Shown here one piece after another: positions 1 to 32,787 of a stretch of DNA of 64,000 nt. The notes beneath the pieces are model-generated. The model did no database searches, was not told where the DNA came from, and worked only from the letters and a program-made list of their open reading frames with translations. Position numbers and translations under genes: made by a program. This stretch comes from Chamaea fasciata (taxonomy: Eukaryota; Chordata; Aves; Passeriformes; Sylviidae), in NCBI GenBank assembly GCA_029207755.1, contig JARCOQ010000026.1:1857001-1921000 (forward strand). Reading direction: 5' to 3'. The first letter of the stretch is position 1. Each line of letters opens with the position of its first letter.

Positions 1-1490
1 AGCTTCTGCCTGGCTTCTTGTCTTGGAAGCTTTTTCTCAAAGGAAACTCCCGTTTCCAGCAGTTCCTCAAAGAGCCAAGGCCTGCTGCTCCCCTCCCTTT
101 GCAGCTGCACCACCTCCCTGCACTGGGTTTTGTGTCTTTCTAGTTAAATTCCCCAAGCAAAATCCTCGTGGCTTGCTCTTACTGGAGCCCTGCTGGGCTG
201 GCAGTGGTTGGGGTCACCTGGGAACAGAATCCCTCGTGCTGGTGCCCAGTTCAGCCCTTGCCTGACCCACTGAGCACTTCAGCCTCTGCTTGGCCAGAGA
301 GAGGCTCCCAAATGCGGGTGTTCTCTGCTGCCTGAGGCTGTGTCCCCATCTGAGCCCTGTCCCTCCCGTGCCAGCCCTGCAGCCACCGCGAGCTCTGCTG
401 TTCTCACTTGGGTTCCTTCACTCCAGCCCCCCGTGACTGCTTGTGACGCTTCCTTCAGCCCCACGGCCTCTCTTTGGGGCAGTTCCCTTGTTATGACACG
501 AGATGTTGCTGCTGCACAGTTATCCCGAGGGGACGGTGCCCTCACTGCCCTGCCTGGCCTTTGGGGCGGTGGGGTGACACTTTTTGCCTTTGTCCTGCCC
601 CTTCCACTGCGGCTGGAGGTTTCCTGCTGGGTTTGGGCAGCACTAAATGAGGTGCCCTTGGAAGAGTTGGGGATTTGGGGTTGGGTTTTTTCTCCTTTGG
701 GATGACTTTGGAGCATCCCTGTCCTGCCAAAGCCCTGGGGACAACTCTGCTCCTGCCTGGGGTGTGGTGGGCCCGGCAGGGCCTCACCTTGTCCTGGCTC
801 AGGTTGTGGTGGGCAGGGGACGCAGGGGACACCGGTGGGGACCTGGGGCTGGCGTGAGTCCCAGCTGATCCCACGGCAGAGCTCGAGGGTGCAGCATCTG
901 TGTCACTTTCTTTTCTTCTTTAGTGGAATTAACCGTTGGGTTGGTTGTGCAATATTCTCTGTTCTTGAACTATTCCGCATCCCTCTGAGCCTTTTCTAGC
1001 TGGGGTGACAAACCAGGAACAATTCTAACAGCTGGTAGTTTTGTAACGATGACTTTCTCCAAACCTTTTACAGACTTGCAGTTAACAGCAATTAAAGGAG
1101 TTCTCAAGAGTCTCTGCCTGTCCCGGGTGTTCTCATTTCCTGCAGGGTGGGGATGACACAATTTTTCTTTGCTGCCATCTCCCTCAGGGGAGGCAACCCC
1201 CACTTTCCAGGGCTCTGAGTTACCCCATAAAACCACCCAGAGCTTGTCTCTGGCTGGCCCATCACCCACGAGCCTGGGTAGATGGCAGACCCCATCCAAC
1301 AGCCCCTTCCAATGGGGACATTCCAGGATTCCGGGACACCACGGGGCTGCTGGCAGTGGAGGGGGTTTGTCCCAAGGATTCCTGACACCGTTCCCAAGGG
1401 ATGCTGCCTGGGGGGGGGGGGGAACGCTGGGCTCCACCAGCTCTTTTCCCTTCTGCAGCCAAGGGAATGGGACATCAAGGAGGGGACAGG
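1..1490. other. Upstream sequence, no gene recognised
   Basis: I see no conserved coding exon here on either strand. In the human block the gene upstream of KPNA6 is TMEM39B, so this could be its 3' untranslated region or intergenic DNA. An ATTAAA at 1091-1096 is a possible poly(A) signal on the + strand, but nothing else supports a transcript end. The few open frames have no family resemblance and no splice-site support. Confidence 0.4.
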
Positions 1491-1491
1491 G

Positions 1492-1670
1492 ATGAGTGAC
1501 AGGACAGAGGTGACAGGACACGAGTGACAGGACACAGGGGACAGGACACAAGTGGCTGGACGAATGATGGGGTAGAGGTGACAGGACACGAGTGACAGGA
1601 CGGAGGTGACAGGACACGGGGCAGGACACGAGTGACAGGACACGAGTGACAGGACACAAATGACAGGACG
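1492..1670. repeat. Short tandem repeat next to the KPNA6 promoter
   Basis: About 13 imperfect copies of a 14-base unit close to GTGACAGGACACGA, ending right at the start of the CpG-rich KPNA6 promoter. Some units have lost or gained bases. On the minus strand the array is open in several frames only because it is a simple repeat. Confidence 0.85.
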
Positions 1671-1689
1671 CCGCCGCTCGCTGGGGGCG

Positions 1690-1832
1690 CCCGATCCCCG
1701 CGGCCGCGCCCCGCCGCCCTCCGCGCGCACAGGTTTGGCCGCCCGCGGCCGCCGTCCGGCCCGCGCCCCGCCCGGTGCCGCCATATTTTGGCCGCCGCCG
1801 CCAGCCCCGGAGCCGTCGCCGCCGCCGCCGCG

Positions 1833-1836
<4 letters not shown>
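1690..1836 (+). promoter_or_regulatory. KPNA6: KPNA6 CpG-island promoter and first exon
   Basis: Very GC- and CpG-rich sequence with no TATA box leads into the first coding exon. The stretch GCCGCCATATTTTGG at 1777-1791 reads on the minus strand as a YY1-type element (AATATGGCGGC), which often sits at the start site of TATA-less housekeeping genes. The transcription start is inferred to lie close to it. CpG richness continues to about 2150. Confidence 0.6.
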
Positions 1837-16359
<14,523 letters not shown>

Positions 16360-17700
16360 TCCTTAGGGAGCGGGGGGAAAAAAAACCCCAAAAAACCCCC
16401 CAAAAAAACCCACCACAAACTTTCTGGAAAGTTTGGGAGAGCAGCTGCTGGTCGTGGCTGGGAAGGCTGGACAACCCACTCCACCTGTTTAGGAAAACTC
16501 TACAAATACAAAGAGCTGGGTCCTCCAGGAGAGAAGGGGAGTTTTCTGCTCCTTGGTTCTTTGGGCTGCTGCTCACGTTGTCTTTGGAGGCAGGAAGAAC
16601 GCGGAGGTGACACGCTGGCACCTCTTGGTGGCTTCTTCTTTGTGGTGGTGTCTCCTCAAAAGCAGTTTTTTTACCTCCAGCCTTGGGTTGGGTGAGGACA
16701 CACAGAGAGGAGGGAGCTGTTCTGGCCACAGTAATTCTGCAAAACGTGGGTTGATCTATTTAAATTTTCTTGTTTTTTTTTTTTTTTTTCTTCTTTTTTT
16801 CTTTTTTTTTTTTTTTTTTTGCACATGTTACTCTTTATTAAAGACTCTTTAATATGCCAAGAGCAAAGTTTAGCCCTGGCCTTCCTCCTTCAGGTGGACA
16901 ATCCTGGTGAAGCCAGGACCCAGTTCCCTGATGAAAAATACTGAAAATGGACAGAAAAAATGAGAAGTTCTCTCACTGCTGGGAAGTTTATTTTTTTTTT
17001 CCTGCTGCTTCCCTTTGTCTAGATTTTTTTTTTTTTTTTTTTGAAGAACTGCTAGTGGTATTTCCAAGGATTAAAAACAAAAACAAAAAAAAAAAAAGCA
17101 ACAAGAGCCCAAAGATGGGAACTGGGGTGGAATTTTTTTGGAGCAGGAAGCACAGCTGCTGTTGCACAGGTTTGGTTTGCATTGTACTGACTGATCTCAG
17201 AGCTCTGAAATGCTGAAACCCACCTTCATCTTTACTTGAAATACTTTATTTTCCATGAGAAACATGGGCTGAATTCTGGGTTTTTTCCTGCCTTGGGGTG
17301 CTTTGGGGTGGAGGAAGATTTCACTCCACCTGCCAGCGGTGATGGGAGCTCCAACAGCACCAGGTTTTCAGGTTGACCTCCTGCTCACAGTGGCGTAATG
17401 CACATTCTACTTCCAAAACCGGCAAATCTCTGTATTTTTTATATTATAGATGGGGAAGATATTTGTCTAATTGGGCCACAGAGAAAACTATATCTGAAAT
17501 TCCTGCAAATAAACACTGTGAGGCAGGCACACCTGGAAACCCCCCGGGCTCAGGGGGTGAACGCGGAGCTCCCTGAGCCCCCGAGGCGCCTTTTTTTGAG
17601 TGACTTTGCCGCTATTTCAGTCAAAACCGAGGAGCCAACACCCAGTTCTGGGCTGCGGGGAGGGGGAGAGCTGAGCCCTTGTTGTGGAACGAATAAACTC
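16360..17700 (+). other. KPNA6: KPNA6 3' untranslated region and downstream DNA
   Basis: No coding exon is visible. Candidate poly(A) signals on the + strand are ATTAAA at 16837-16842, AATAAA at 17508-17513 and AATAAA at 17692-17697, so the KPNA6 transcript may end at several places. The region has long A and T homopolymers at 16375-16410, 16770-16820, 16990-17042 and 17080-17097. The last candidate end is only about 100 bases from the first element of the TXLNA promoter cluster. Confidence 0.6.
16837..16842 (+). terminator. KPNA6: Candidate KPNA6 poly(A) signal (ATTAAA)
   Basis: First canonical-variant hexamer downstream of the KPNA6 stop codon, about 480 bases after it and followed by T- and G-containing sequence. 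AATAAA hexamers at 17508 and 17692 are alternatives for a longer 3' end. Confidence 0.45.
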
Positions 17701-17796
17701 CACCTGTGCAGGTGCCCGGCTGTGCTGTGCTCGGGGTGCCGGGGGGGGGCTCGGTGACCTTGGGACGGGCGCCCGGTAACGGGGGAGGCGCGCGGG

Positions 17797-18214
17797 GCAT
17801 GCTGGGAGTTGTAGTCCTCAGAGGGCGGGCATGGTGGGAGATGGAGGCCACGGTTTTCCCTTTCCCTCCTCGCCCCGTTCTCTTCCTCCTCCTCATCTGC
17901 TTGTCCCCGTTTCCAGAGGAGCAGGGCGGGAATTGTTGTCCCCAGGGCACCCATGGGCCGGGCATGCCGGAAGGTGTAGGCCACAGTTTCCTTTCTTTCT
18001 CGTCGTCCTCTTCTTCCTCAACCCCGGGGCATGGCGGTAGTTGTAGGATACAGTTCCCTCTTCCCTTCTTCATCCTCATCCTCCTCCTCGTCTCCTTCCA
18101 GGCCTCCAGAGCAGGCCGGGAGCTGTAGTTCCTATGGCGCCCCGTTTCGCTGAGCATGCCGGGCGCTGTAGTTTGTGCCGCCGCCCCCTCGCGGGGCACG
18201 CCGGGAGCTGTAGT
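17797..18214 (+). promoter_or_regulatory. TXLNA: Cluster of ZNF143/THAP11-like motifs in the TXLNA promoter
   Basis: Eight recurrences of a motif close to GCATGCTGGGAGTTGTAGT, which is the reverse of the known SBS element ACTACAATTCCCAGCATGC. Positions: 17797-17815 (essentially perfect), 17828-17846 (weak), 17926-17943 (weak), 17962-17980, 18029-18047, 18111-18129, 18154-18172 and 18196-18214 (the last three close to consensus). All share one orientation, with spacers of about 30-100 bases rich in TCC/CTC. SBS elements recruit ZNF143 and THAP11/HCFC1 in known promoters; activity here is inferred. Confidence 0.65.
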
Positions 18215-18870
18215 CCCCTCAGCGCCTCCCGCCGCGGTTGCCGCGTCTCCCCGGTGCTTCCCGGCAGCCCCCGCGCGGCGGGCGCTGATTGGGCGGCGGC
18301 ACGGGCGGGCGCACGCGCGGCCGTTGGAGGCCCCGGGCCGAGCCGCTCCCTCAGCGCCGGTACCGCCGGAACCGCCGCAAGCGCCGCCACACCGGCCCCG
18401 GGCGGGCAGCGGCACCCACCGCCCCGCCGATGCGCCGCGCCGCCGCCGGGCCCCGCGCGCCCCTTGGCTGAGGAACGAGGCGACACCTGCGTCAGACCGC
18501 CGGCGCTGACGTCACGGGGTGCGCGCGTGACGTCACCGCGGTGCGGGGAGGGGGCGGCGCGGGGCCGCGTTAACGGGGGGTCCCGGAGGGGGATGGCTGA
18601 GGCCGCGCCCGGGGCCATAACGGGGCCGGTTCCCGGTGTAACGGGGGCGGCTCGGGCCGTGCCGCGGCGGGGGAACGGGGCTGCCGGTGCCAGGGCGGCG
18701 GTGGGCCGGGGGCTGCCGGGGCGCTGCGGGGCCGGTTCGCCCCCCCAGCCCCGGTTGTCGACCCTGAATCCCGGTTATGGTCCCCCGGCCCCGGTTCTCC
18801 CCCGGGAGCTGCCCGGTGTCAGCAGCAGCGGAAAAGCAGCGCCCGAGGCGCGGGGCAGGTGCGGGTGACG
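18215..18870 (+). promoter_or_regulatory. TXLNA: TXLNA CpG island with two cAMP response elements
   Basis: Dense CpG sequence containing two full palindromic CRE sites TGACGTCA at 18507-18514 and 18528-18535, 13 bases apart. The noncoding first exon of TXLNA should lie in or just after this island, because the first coding exon begins with a splice acceptor at about 19450. The exact start site and donor cannot be fixed from sequence. Confidence 0.6.
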
Positions 18871-19476
18871 GGCGCTGCCCCGCCGATCCCGCACGTGGGC
18901 GGTGACACGGGCCGGCCTCTGCCGCCGCTTTTCCCTCGGGTTTTCCTTCCCGGAGCCCCGGGCAGGGCTGGTCCCGGTGTGAGCGGGGAACGGCCCCTTC
19001 TTTTCCTCCGGGCCAGCAGCATCAGCGTCCCCAGCTCCTAATTAGCGGGATAATCAGAGGCTGGGAAGGCTGAGAACATCCAGAGCCCTCGGGGGTAGAC
19101 GGGATGAGGAGCTGGGATTTCTTCTTAGCCTGGGAATTCAGCAGGAATTGACCTCTGTGCTGTGCAGGCTCTGATTTCTGGGTCAGCTTTAAAATCCAAG
19201 AGCTGGGAAGGGTGGAAAGGGTTGAGGGGGTTGTGCTCAGTGGGAAAACTGTTATCTGTGGGTCGGGAGGTGTTGCCTTGCTCCAGGAGGGGATTCCAAT
19301 AGGAATTATCCTGGCACAAACCGGGAAACAAGAGATGCTTTCCTCAGCACTGAGCTTCTGCTGAGAGCAGGCTCCTTCCTTCCCAGCCAGGGCTGATGAC
19401 TCCTAAAATCCTCCAGATGTCCTTAGAGCCTCTCCCTTTCTGTTCCTGCAGAGTCTGAGAGGCTGGAAAGGCTGTG

Positions 19477-24876
<5,400 letters not shown>

Positions 24877-27000
24877 GCTCCCCGGGCAGGGCACACACAG
24901 CTGGGCTGAGGGAGGCTGAGATTCCCCTCCCTCTCCCCTCTCCTGGGACCGGTGGGAAAAGAACAGGACAGCACGACCCTCTTGGGGGTTGTGAGATTTC
25001 CTAGTTTAGGATTTTGGAGGATGTTTTTTTAAGATTTTATATATATATCTATCTAAAAGATAGATAAGTATATATATAAGATATATAAAAAAATGTGCAG
25101 GGCAACACTTTTATCTGTGGATATCCATGAGAAGCAGAAGGGCCCACCCAGCTCCCTGCCTGCTGTGTGAATATTGGAAACACGGAGCCTCAGCTGATCG
25201 TCCCTCTTACTAAAAGACCTTTGTCACTGGCAGGCTCAGGAGAGCAGATCCAGGGATCTGTGCCCCGGCACACGGACAAGGGACAAGGACTGCACCCTGG
25301 GGTGAAAGCAGAGCTGGGAGAGTTCCAGAGCATTCCCAGCGCTGGCTTCTCCCTCTTCCCTCTGCCAGGCAAGGAGGGAGCTCCTGGACTCTGGGGGCAG
25401 CTCCCGTGTGAGCTGAGGGCTCCCCTCCTCTCCGTGGGTCCTGTGTCTGCAATGGGGACCAGGAGAAGCAGGAAAAGGGGGTGCCTGGTCCCACCCCCGG
25501 GAATTTTTGCTCTTCCCAGGCCCTGCCAATGTCTCCAAACCGCCTTACGATTCACAGTTGCCTCTTTGCTGAACGCACACGTGCACAAAGTGTATTAAAC
25601 AGTTAATCCAAAGGTCTAATTCCCAAGTGTTTGTGCACAGGGATCGATCGGGGGAGGTCCCCCCGAGCCCCTCTGCCCCAGCCCTGGAGGCATCCAGGGA
25701 GCTGGGACTGCAGGAGGACCCGAGCTCAGAGCTGTGTGTGCTCCTGCAGCTGCTGCTCCAGCTGGATCATCGGGATCGGCTCCAGGACTGCGCCGTGGGG
25801 CTGCTCCTTCCAGCCTGGGGCTGCCTGGGCTGTCCCGGCCACACTTTTTCCTCTCCCTCTCTGCTTGGAAGAGCATCTCCCCCCAGCGCTGCCTCACGCC
25901 GTGGGGCCTGGATGTGCCGGGAGGGAGTTTAGGGATCTGCTGGCGCCGGGTTTTGGCATTTTTCCTTCATTTCTCAAGACTTTTGTCTTTTGGCTGTTCT
26001 TTTGGAAGACCGGACTCGCTTCAAACCTCGCTGCAGCTCGTCTTTGTGACAGGCTTTATTCCCAGCATTGCCTTCCTCGTGCTGGAAGCTGAGGCCACCA
26101 GGACAGTTCCCCACCGTGGATGTATCCAGTGGATCCGTTTGGGATTCTCTCCTGGCACCACGGCTGCTCTCACATCTTCCCTCCACGAAGGACCTGCCTC
26201 CGCGTCCCCTTTTTCCTCCGGGGGGATCCCAGGGAATCCAGATCCAAGGAAGGCAGCAGGGATGGGCTCTGAGGCTCCACAGAGCGTGGCTGGACATCCG
26301 CTGGGACAGTCCCTGGAGCTGCGGGGGGTGGCTCTGTGTTCCAGCCCCTCGCTGTCAGCGCGCTTCCTCCGGGAGGATCCATGAATGTAAGCCCGCCCCG
26401 CTCCCGGCAGCCGGGGCTGAGCGGGGGCTGCTGCCGCAATCTGGACTCGAGGAAAAAGGAAAACCTCTCAGAAATTCACCCAAACCCCCGTTTCTTTCCA
26501 TCTTTACCCTGCCGTGGAACGGAAACCTCCGCGGGGGCTGTCGTGTGTATCCTGTATCCAATAGAGACGCTCCCAACCCTCGCCGCTGCCTCTGGCCTCT
26601 CTCGTTCTTTACCGTGGCCGGAGAGAAGATTTTGGGGGTGGCCACATCAAACCTCTGTGGGACACAACTTCCCTGAGGTCCCAGAGCGCTGCTCCAGCTT
26701 TTCCAGTGGGAATGGGGCGGGGGAGGCCGGGAGGGGCGCTGGAGATGGGATGTCCCTGCTCAGGGGGGACACTGGGGTGTCCCCAGCACCCGGCCTGTGG
26801 CTCTCCCTCCCTGGGACGCTGCAGCCACCAAGAGCCACCAGCCCTGAGGGGCCCTGGGGACATCGACCCCCCCGCTCCCGGCTGGTCTCTTGTGCCCCCC
26901 TCGGCTCCAAAATATCCAAGACGGGTTTAAAATCCTGCCGGGATTTACAGCAGCAGCCGCGCTCGGCCTGGAAGAGGGAGGACGGGACTTGTTTAATCCC
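24877..27000 (+). other. TXLNA: TXLNA 3' untranslated region and intergenic DNA
   Basis: No coding exon is recognised. The proximal part is probably TXLNA 3' UTR. It includes an AT-rich inverted repeat at 25038-25079 and an ATTAAA poly(A) candidate at 25594-25599. From about 25.6 to 27.0 kb I see only unstructured GC-rich DNA. Confidence 0.55.
25594..25599 (+). terminator. TXLNA: Candidate TXLNA poly(A) signal (ATTAAA)
   Basis: Hexamer about 720 bases after the TXLNA stop, followed at about 20 bases by a T/G-containing stretch. It is the best candidate, but a longer 3' UTR cannot be excluded. Confidence 0.45.
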
Positions 27001-27769
27001 GTCCCTGCGCCAGGGCTGGAGAGGCCCTTTCCCGGCCCTTCCCAGCCCCTTCCCGGCCCTTCCCGGCCCTTCCCGCAGTGACGGATCCCGCCATCGCGGC
27101 CCTGCGGGGTAAACCGGGGGAGCGGGAGGGGGCGGCAGGGACGAGCCGGAGGCTCCGCGGGCTCCGCTGCCGCCAACGCTGCGCGGGCTCGGGCACCGCA
27201 TCCCGCCCCATTCCCCATCCTGCGGGATGCTGATCCCGGGGCCAGGACCGGGGATCCTGCGGGCAGCCGGTGGCCGGCGGAGCCTGGAGGAAGTTCCCTT
27301 TCCCTTTAAATGCAAATCCCAGGCTGTGCGGACGGTGTCCGGCGAGCTCGGGGTGTCCGGCGGGATCGGGGCGTCCAGCGGCTCCCGGAGGCCGGAGCGG
27401 GCCTGGCGCAGGTCAGTCCCGGTCGTGGCGCTCCGGACAAAGGGGGCAAAGGGGACAAAAGGGGACAAAAGGGCTCTACGGCCCCCGGAGCTGCCCCGTC
27501 CCGGCGCCGCGCGGGGCTCGGGGGACAAAGGGGTCCCCACGCGGTCCCTGCCCCGCTCTCTCCGGGCCGGTTCGCGGCCCAAATCCTCTTTTCCATCGAG
27601 CGAACGGGGCCCGGCCGGAGCCGCGGCTGCGGTTCAGGCCCCGGCCGAGCTCCAGCGGGGATGCTCCGGAGCTTCCCCGGGAACGGGGACCGAGCTCCTG
27701 CTGCGGTTCTTCCGCCGCCACCGAGCCCGGCTGCGGCTCGCCGCGGCCGTGGGTCACTCCTTAACCTCG

Positions 27770-27770
<1 letters not shown>
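27000..27770 (+). promoter_or_regulatory. CCDC28B: CpG island, probable CCDC28B promoter
   Basis: CpG-dense sequence ending at the minisatellite that precedes the first CCDC28B coding exon. Because that exon opens with an acceptor (CCCCGCAG|G at 28559), a noncoding first exon must lie upstream, most likely here. No TATA box is obvious and the start site cannot be placed. Confidence 0.45.
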
Positions 27771-29910
<2,140 letters not shown>

Positions 29911-29984
29911 CCCCGACGCTGTCCCTGTCCCTGTTCCCGTCCCCGCCACCCCCGGGACCCCAACCCGGGCCCGGCCAGGCCCCC

Positions 29985-30040
29985 CGCGCCATGGCGGCAA
30001 CGGTCGCGGCGCCATGACGTCATCAGGCGGCGCCGGGGCC
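29985..30040 (+). promoter_or_regulatory. IQCC: IQCC promoter with CRE over the upstream ATG
   Basis: The space between CCDC28B and IQCC is only about 100 bases, CpG-rich and TATA-less. A palindromic CRE (TGACGTCA) lies at 30015-30022 and overlaps an in-frame upstream ATG at 30014. An ATG at 29991 is in another frame. A cAMP/CREB-family input is inferred from the motif only. Confidence 0.5.
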
Positions 30041-31849
30041 ATGGCGGCCGCTGCGGGCCCGCGGGATGAGGCCGAGGTGGAATCGCGGCTTCTCCGCGCC
30101 CTGACCCGGCTGCAGGTGCGGGAACGGGCCCGGAACCGGGCTGGGGGCGCCGGGGAGGGGAGGGGAGGGGAGGGGAGGGGAGGGGAGGGGAGGGTGGATC
30201 CTTTGGGGGCACACCTGGAGGCGGGGGACGCTCGGCCGGTGCCGGTGCCGGTGCCGGTGCCGGTGCCGGTGCCGGTGCCGGTGCCGGTTCCATCCCTGCC
30301 CGGCCGTGCCAGGCCTGTGCCCGCGGGTTCCTGCTGCGGCGGCGGCTCCGGGGGCTGCGGGAGGAGTTCGAGGCCGTCGTGCTGGAGATCGAGGGCGACC
30401 TGCGGGGGCTGCGCTGGCCCGGCCGCGCCCTGGCCCGGCCGCGCTTCGGGACGCAGGTGCGTGAGCTCCGGGGGGACGGCCCCGGCACTCGGAGGCCGCG
30501 GGCGGCGCTGAGCGCCGGCCGTGCCCCGCGGGATCGGCCCCGGCCCGGGTTCGTGCCCGCAGGTGCGGCTCAGGCCAGGCTGGTGCCCGGGTGATTCTCC
30601 TGCCCCGCTCCCGCCCGGCCCGAGCGCACAAAACCTTCGGGTGGCTCCAAGCAGAGCGGGGCCGGGCGGTGTTAACGGCCGGGACAGCAGAGCCACGTCC
30701 CACACCTTTGTCTTTTCTTTTATAGGCTTCTTTTCTTTTCTATTTTTCTTTAACACGTTTATTTTCTTTTCTATTTTTCTTTTATATATTTATTTTCTTA
30801 TATATATATATATATATTCTTTTATTTTTTTCTTTTGTATTTTTTCTTTTGTATATTTTAATATTTGCTTTGATACTTCTTGAGAATTATTTATTTTTTT
30901 CCTCTGTATTTTCGTCCTATTCATCTTCCTATTTTCTTCCTATTTCTTTCGTATTTTCTTTTAGACTTTCTATTTTTTTAAAAAAGATTTTTCTCGTATT
31001 TTCTTTCCCTCCCTTTATTTATTTATTTTTTTCCCTGTTTTCCTTTGGGCAGCTCTCCCCAGGGAAGCCCTTGGATCCAGGGCAGGCTGCGGAGAACGAG
31101 CCCATTCCCAAAAAACCCCCGGAGCAGGCGGATCCCCCTGGAGCAGAGCGGGCTGGGGGCTTTGGGAACATCCCCCCCTCAGCCCCTGTGCCCAGGGGGA
31201 CACCCCCAAACCCCCAAAAACCCCCCAAACCCCCAAATTCGGGGTCTGGTGCTGCTAAAACCCCGGAGAAGGAGGGAAGAGCCCCGGAGTGGGACAGTGA
31301 CAGTGTGACCTCGGAGTGGGACAGCGACCTCGGGGCCAGCCCAGGTGAGGGACACAAACCTCAGGAATATCTTGGCAGAGCTGGAATAACTCCCACAATC
31401 CGGATCTTTGTGATTCTCCCATTTTTGGGGGGTTTTTTTTGGGGCAGAAATCCCCGAGGAGCTGCGGGGCCTGCCCCGCTGGGAGCTGCAATCCCACAGG
31501 AGGCACCTGCTGATGGAGCTGCTGTGGATCCAACAGGCCATCGCCAGCAGGAAACACGTGAGGGGGATCCTGACCCTGCCAAACCCGCTGGCATGGGCTG
31601 GGACACTTATCTGGGATTGATCTGGGGGGATGGGGCTGGGATTCAGCTCTCCAGGGATTTCTGTGGGTGTGGCAGGGATTCGGTTCTCCAGGGATTTGGG
31701 ATTCTGCTCTGGGATTCAATCCCTTGGTTTTCTCTCCCTCACAGTTCCTGATGCTGAAGCAGAAGCTGGGAATTCCTGATCACTCCAGCAGCATTCCCGA
31801 GTTTTTGGACTGGTGTGGGGAAGCCCTGGAGCTGCAGCACCACTCCTGA
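30041..31849 (+). CDS. IQCC: IQ domain-containing protein C
   Basis: Function poorly known; the IQ motif predicts calmodulin binding. Coding exons: 30041-30115, 30313-30456, 31053-31344, 31448-31557, 31745-31849; 241 residues. The IQ motif spans the first junction (LQACARGFLLRRRLRGL, about residues 24-40), followed by FEAVVLEIEGDLRGLRW, both matching human IQCC. The middle exon encodes a proline-rich, poorly conserved linker. The conserved C-terminal helix RRHLLMELLWIQQAIASR then KHFLMLKQKL aligns with human. Human IQCC is about 466 residues; the long human tail after this helix is absent and the protein stops 28 residues later. An in-frame ATG at 30014 would add nine residues; 30041 was chosen for its good context (GGCCATGG). 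Confidence 0.85.
30153..30291. repeat. GGGGA and GGTGCC microsatellites in IQCC intron 1
   Basis: Eight or so GGGGA units at 30153-30192 and nine or so GGTGCC units at 30236-30291, in an intron of only 197 bases. The G-rich run could form a G-quadruplex on the + strand. Confidence 0.85.
30705..31050. repeat. T-rich tract with embedded (TA)n in IQCC intron 2
   Basis: About 350 bases dominated by TTTTCTTTT and TATTTT on the + strand, with a (TA)n run near 30800-30820. It abuts the acceptor of IQCC exon 3, so it supplies a very long polypyrimidine tract. It is compositionally unlike the GC-rich exon on its left. Confidence 0.85.
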
Positions 31850-32385
31850 TGGGACACTGGCAGCTCCCTGGGATGTTTTTTCACTGCAGGAAAAACCTTT
31901 TGTGGATATTTGATCCCAGCAGGACTAAACCTCATCAGCCAGGGGGGTTGTGGAAGGATGCAGCCCACAGGATCCCCGTTTTCCTTGGCTGAGCTGGAGA
32001 ATCCAAGTGGGAATTGAGGATTTGCACTTCCAGCAGGTGCTGCAGGACTGAGCTGAGTGGATTCCACGTGGGAATCCCTGTGTTTGGGGTGGCTCTGCAC
32101 CACCCAGGATGTCCAGGGGCGGGATTTTTGGGAACACTGAGTGGGGAGGGAGGGCTCATCCCTGATCCCTGGGCTGAGGCTCATTCCTGCCTTTCCTCTG
32201 GCTCTGGGGATTTTCTCCTGGGGCAGAGCCAGGACAGGACCTGGTGCTTTGTCATTTCCTTCAGCTCAGGGACGTCCCAGGTCCCTCAGAAAGGGACATC
32301 CCCCGTGGTGCTGTGGTTCCCTGCGCCCTCTGAGGACCCTGCACATGTGGATCCTTCTCTTCTGCAGTTATTTTTACTCTTTGGA

Positions 32386-32391
32386 AATAAA
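32386..32391 (+). terminator. IQCC: IQCC poly(A) signal (AATAAA)
   Basis: Canonical hexamer about 540 bases after the IQCC stop, embedded in an A-run. The interval to the TMEM234 3' end is under 400 bases, so the two genes converge tail to tail. Confidence 0.6.
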
Positions 32392-32781
32392 AAAAAAAAA
32401 CAAAACAAACCAACTTTTCCTGATGCTGAAGCCGTTCCTGATTTCTCCAGGGCTGAGGGTGAGGTGTCCAGGACAGGACAGGACCTTTGGGACTTCCCAA
32501 ACCATCACGGGGAGGGGGTGACAACACCCGTGAGGGACACGAGCTGCTGATCCTGAAATCCTGATGGGAACCTGCTGGCTGCTGCTGCACCTGGAGCAAA
32601 TCCTGGAGGATTCAAGAGCCCTGTGGCGCTCTCAGCGTGTTGGATGTGTCCACAATTTCCTGCTGCTGGGTTTGCACCCATGGAAACTGGGCTGGGCTCA
32701 GCACGGGGAGGTTTTTTGGGGTGCTCAGGAGGGTTTGGGGTAATCAAAAACCCGTCAGTGCCAGGAGATGCCATTGGATGA

Positions 32782-32787
32782 TTTATT
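32782..32787 (-). terminator. TMEM234: TMEM234 poly(A) signal (AATAAA on minus strand)
   Basis: TTTATT on the + strand about 200 bases beyond the TMEM234 stop codon. It is the only canonical hexamer in the short gap before the IQCC end. Confidence 0.6.
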
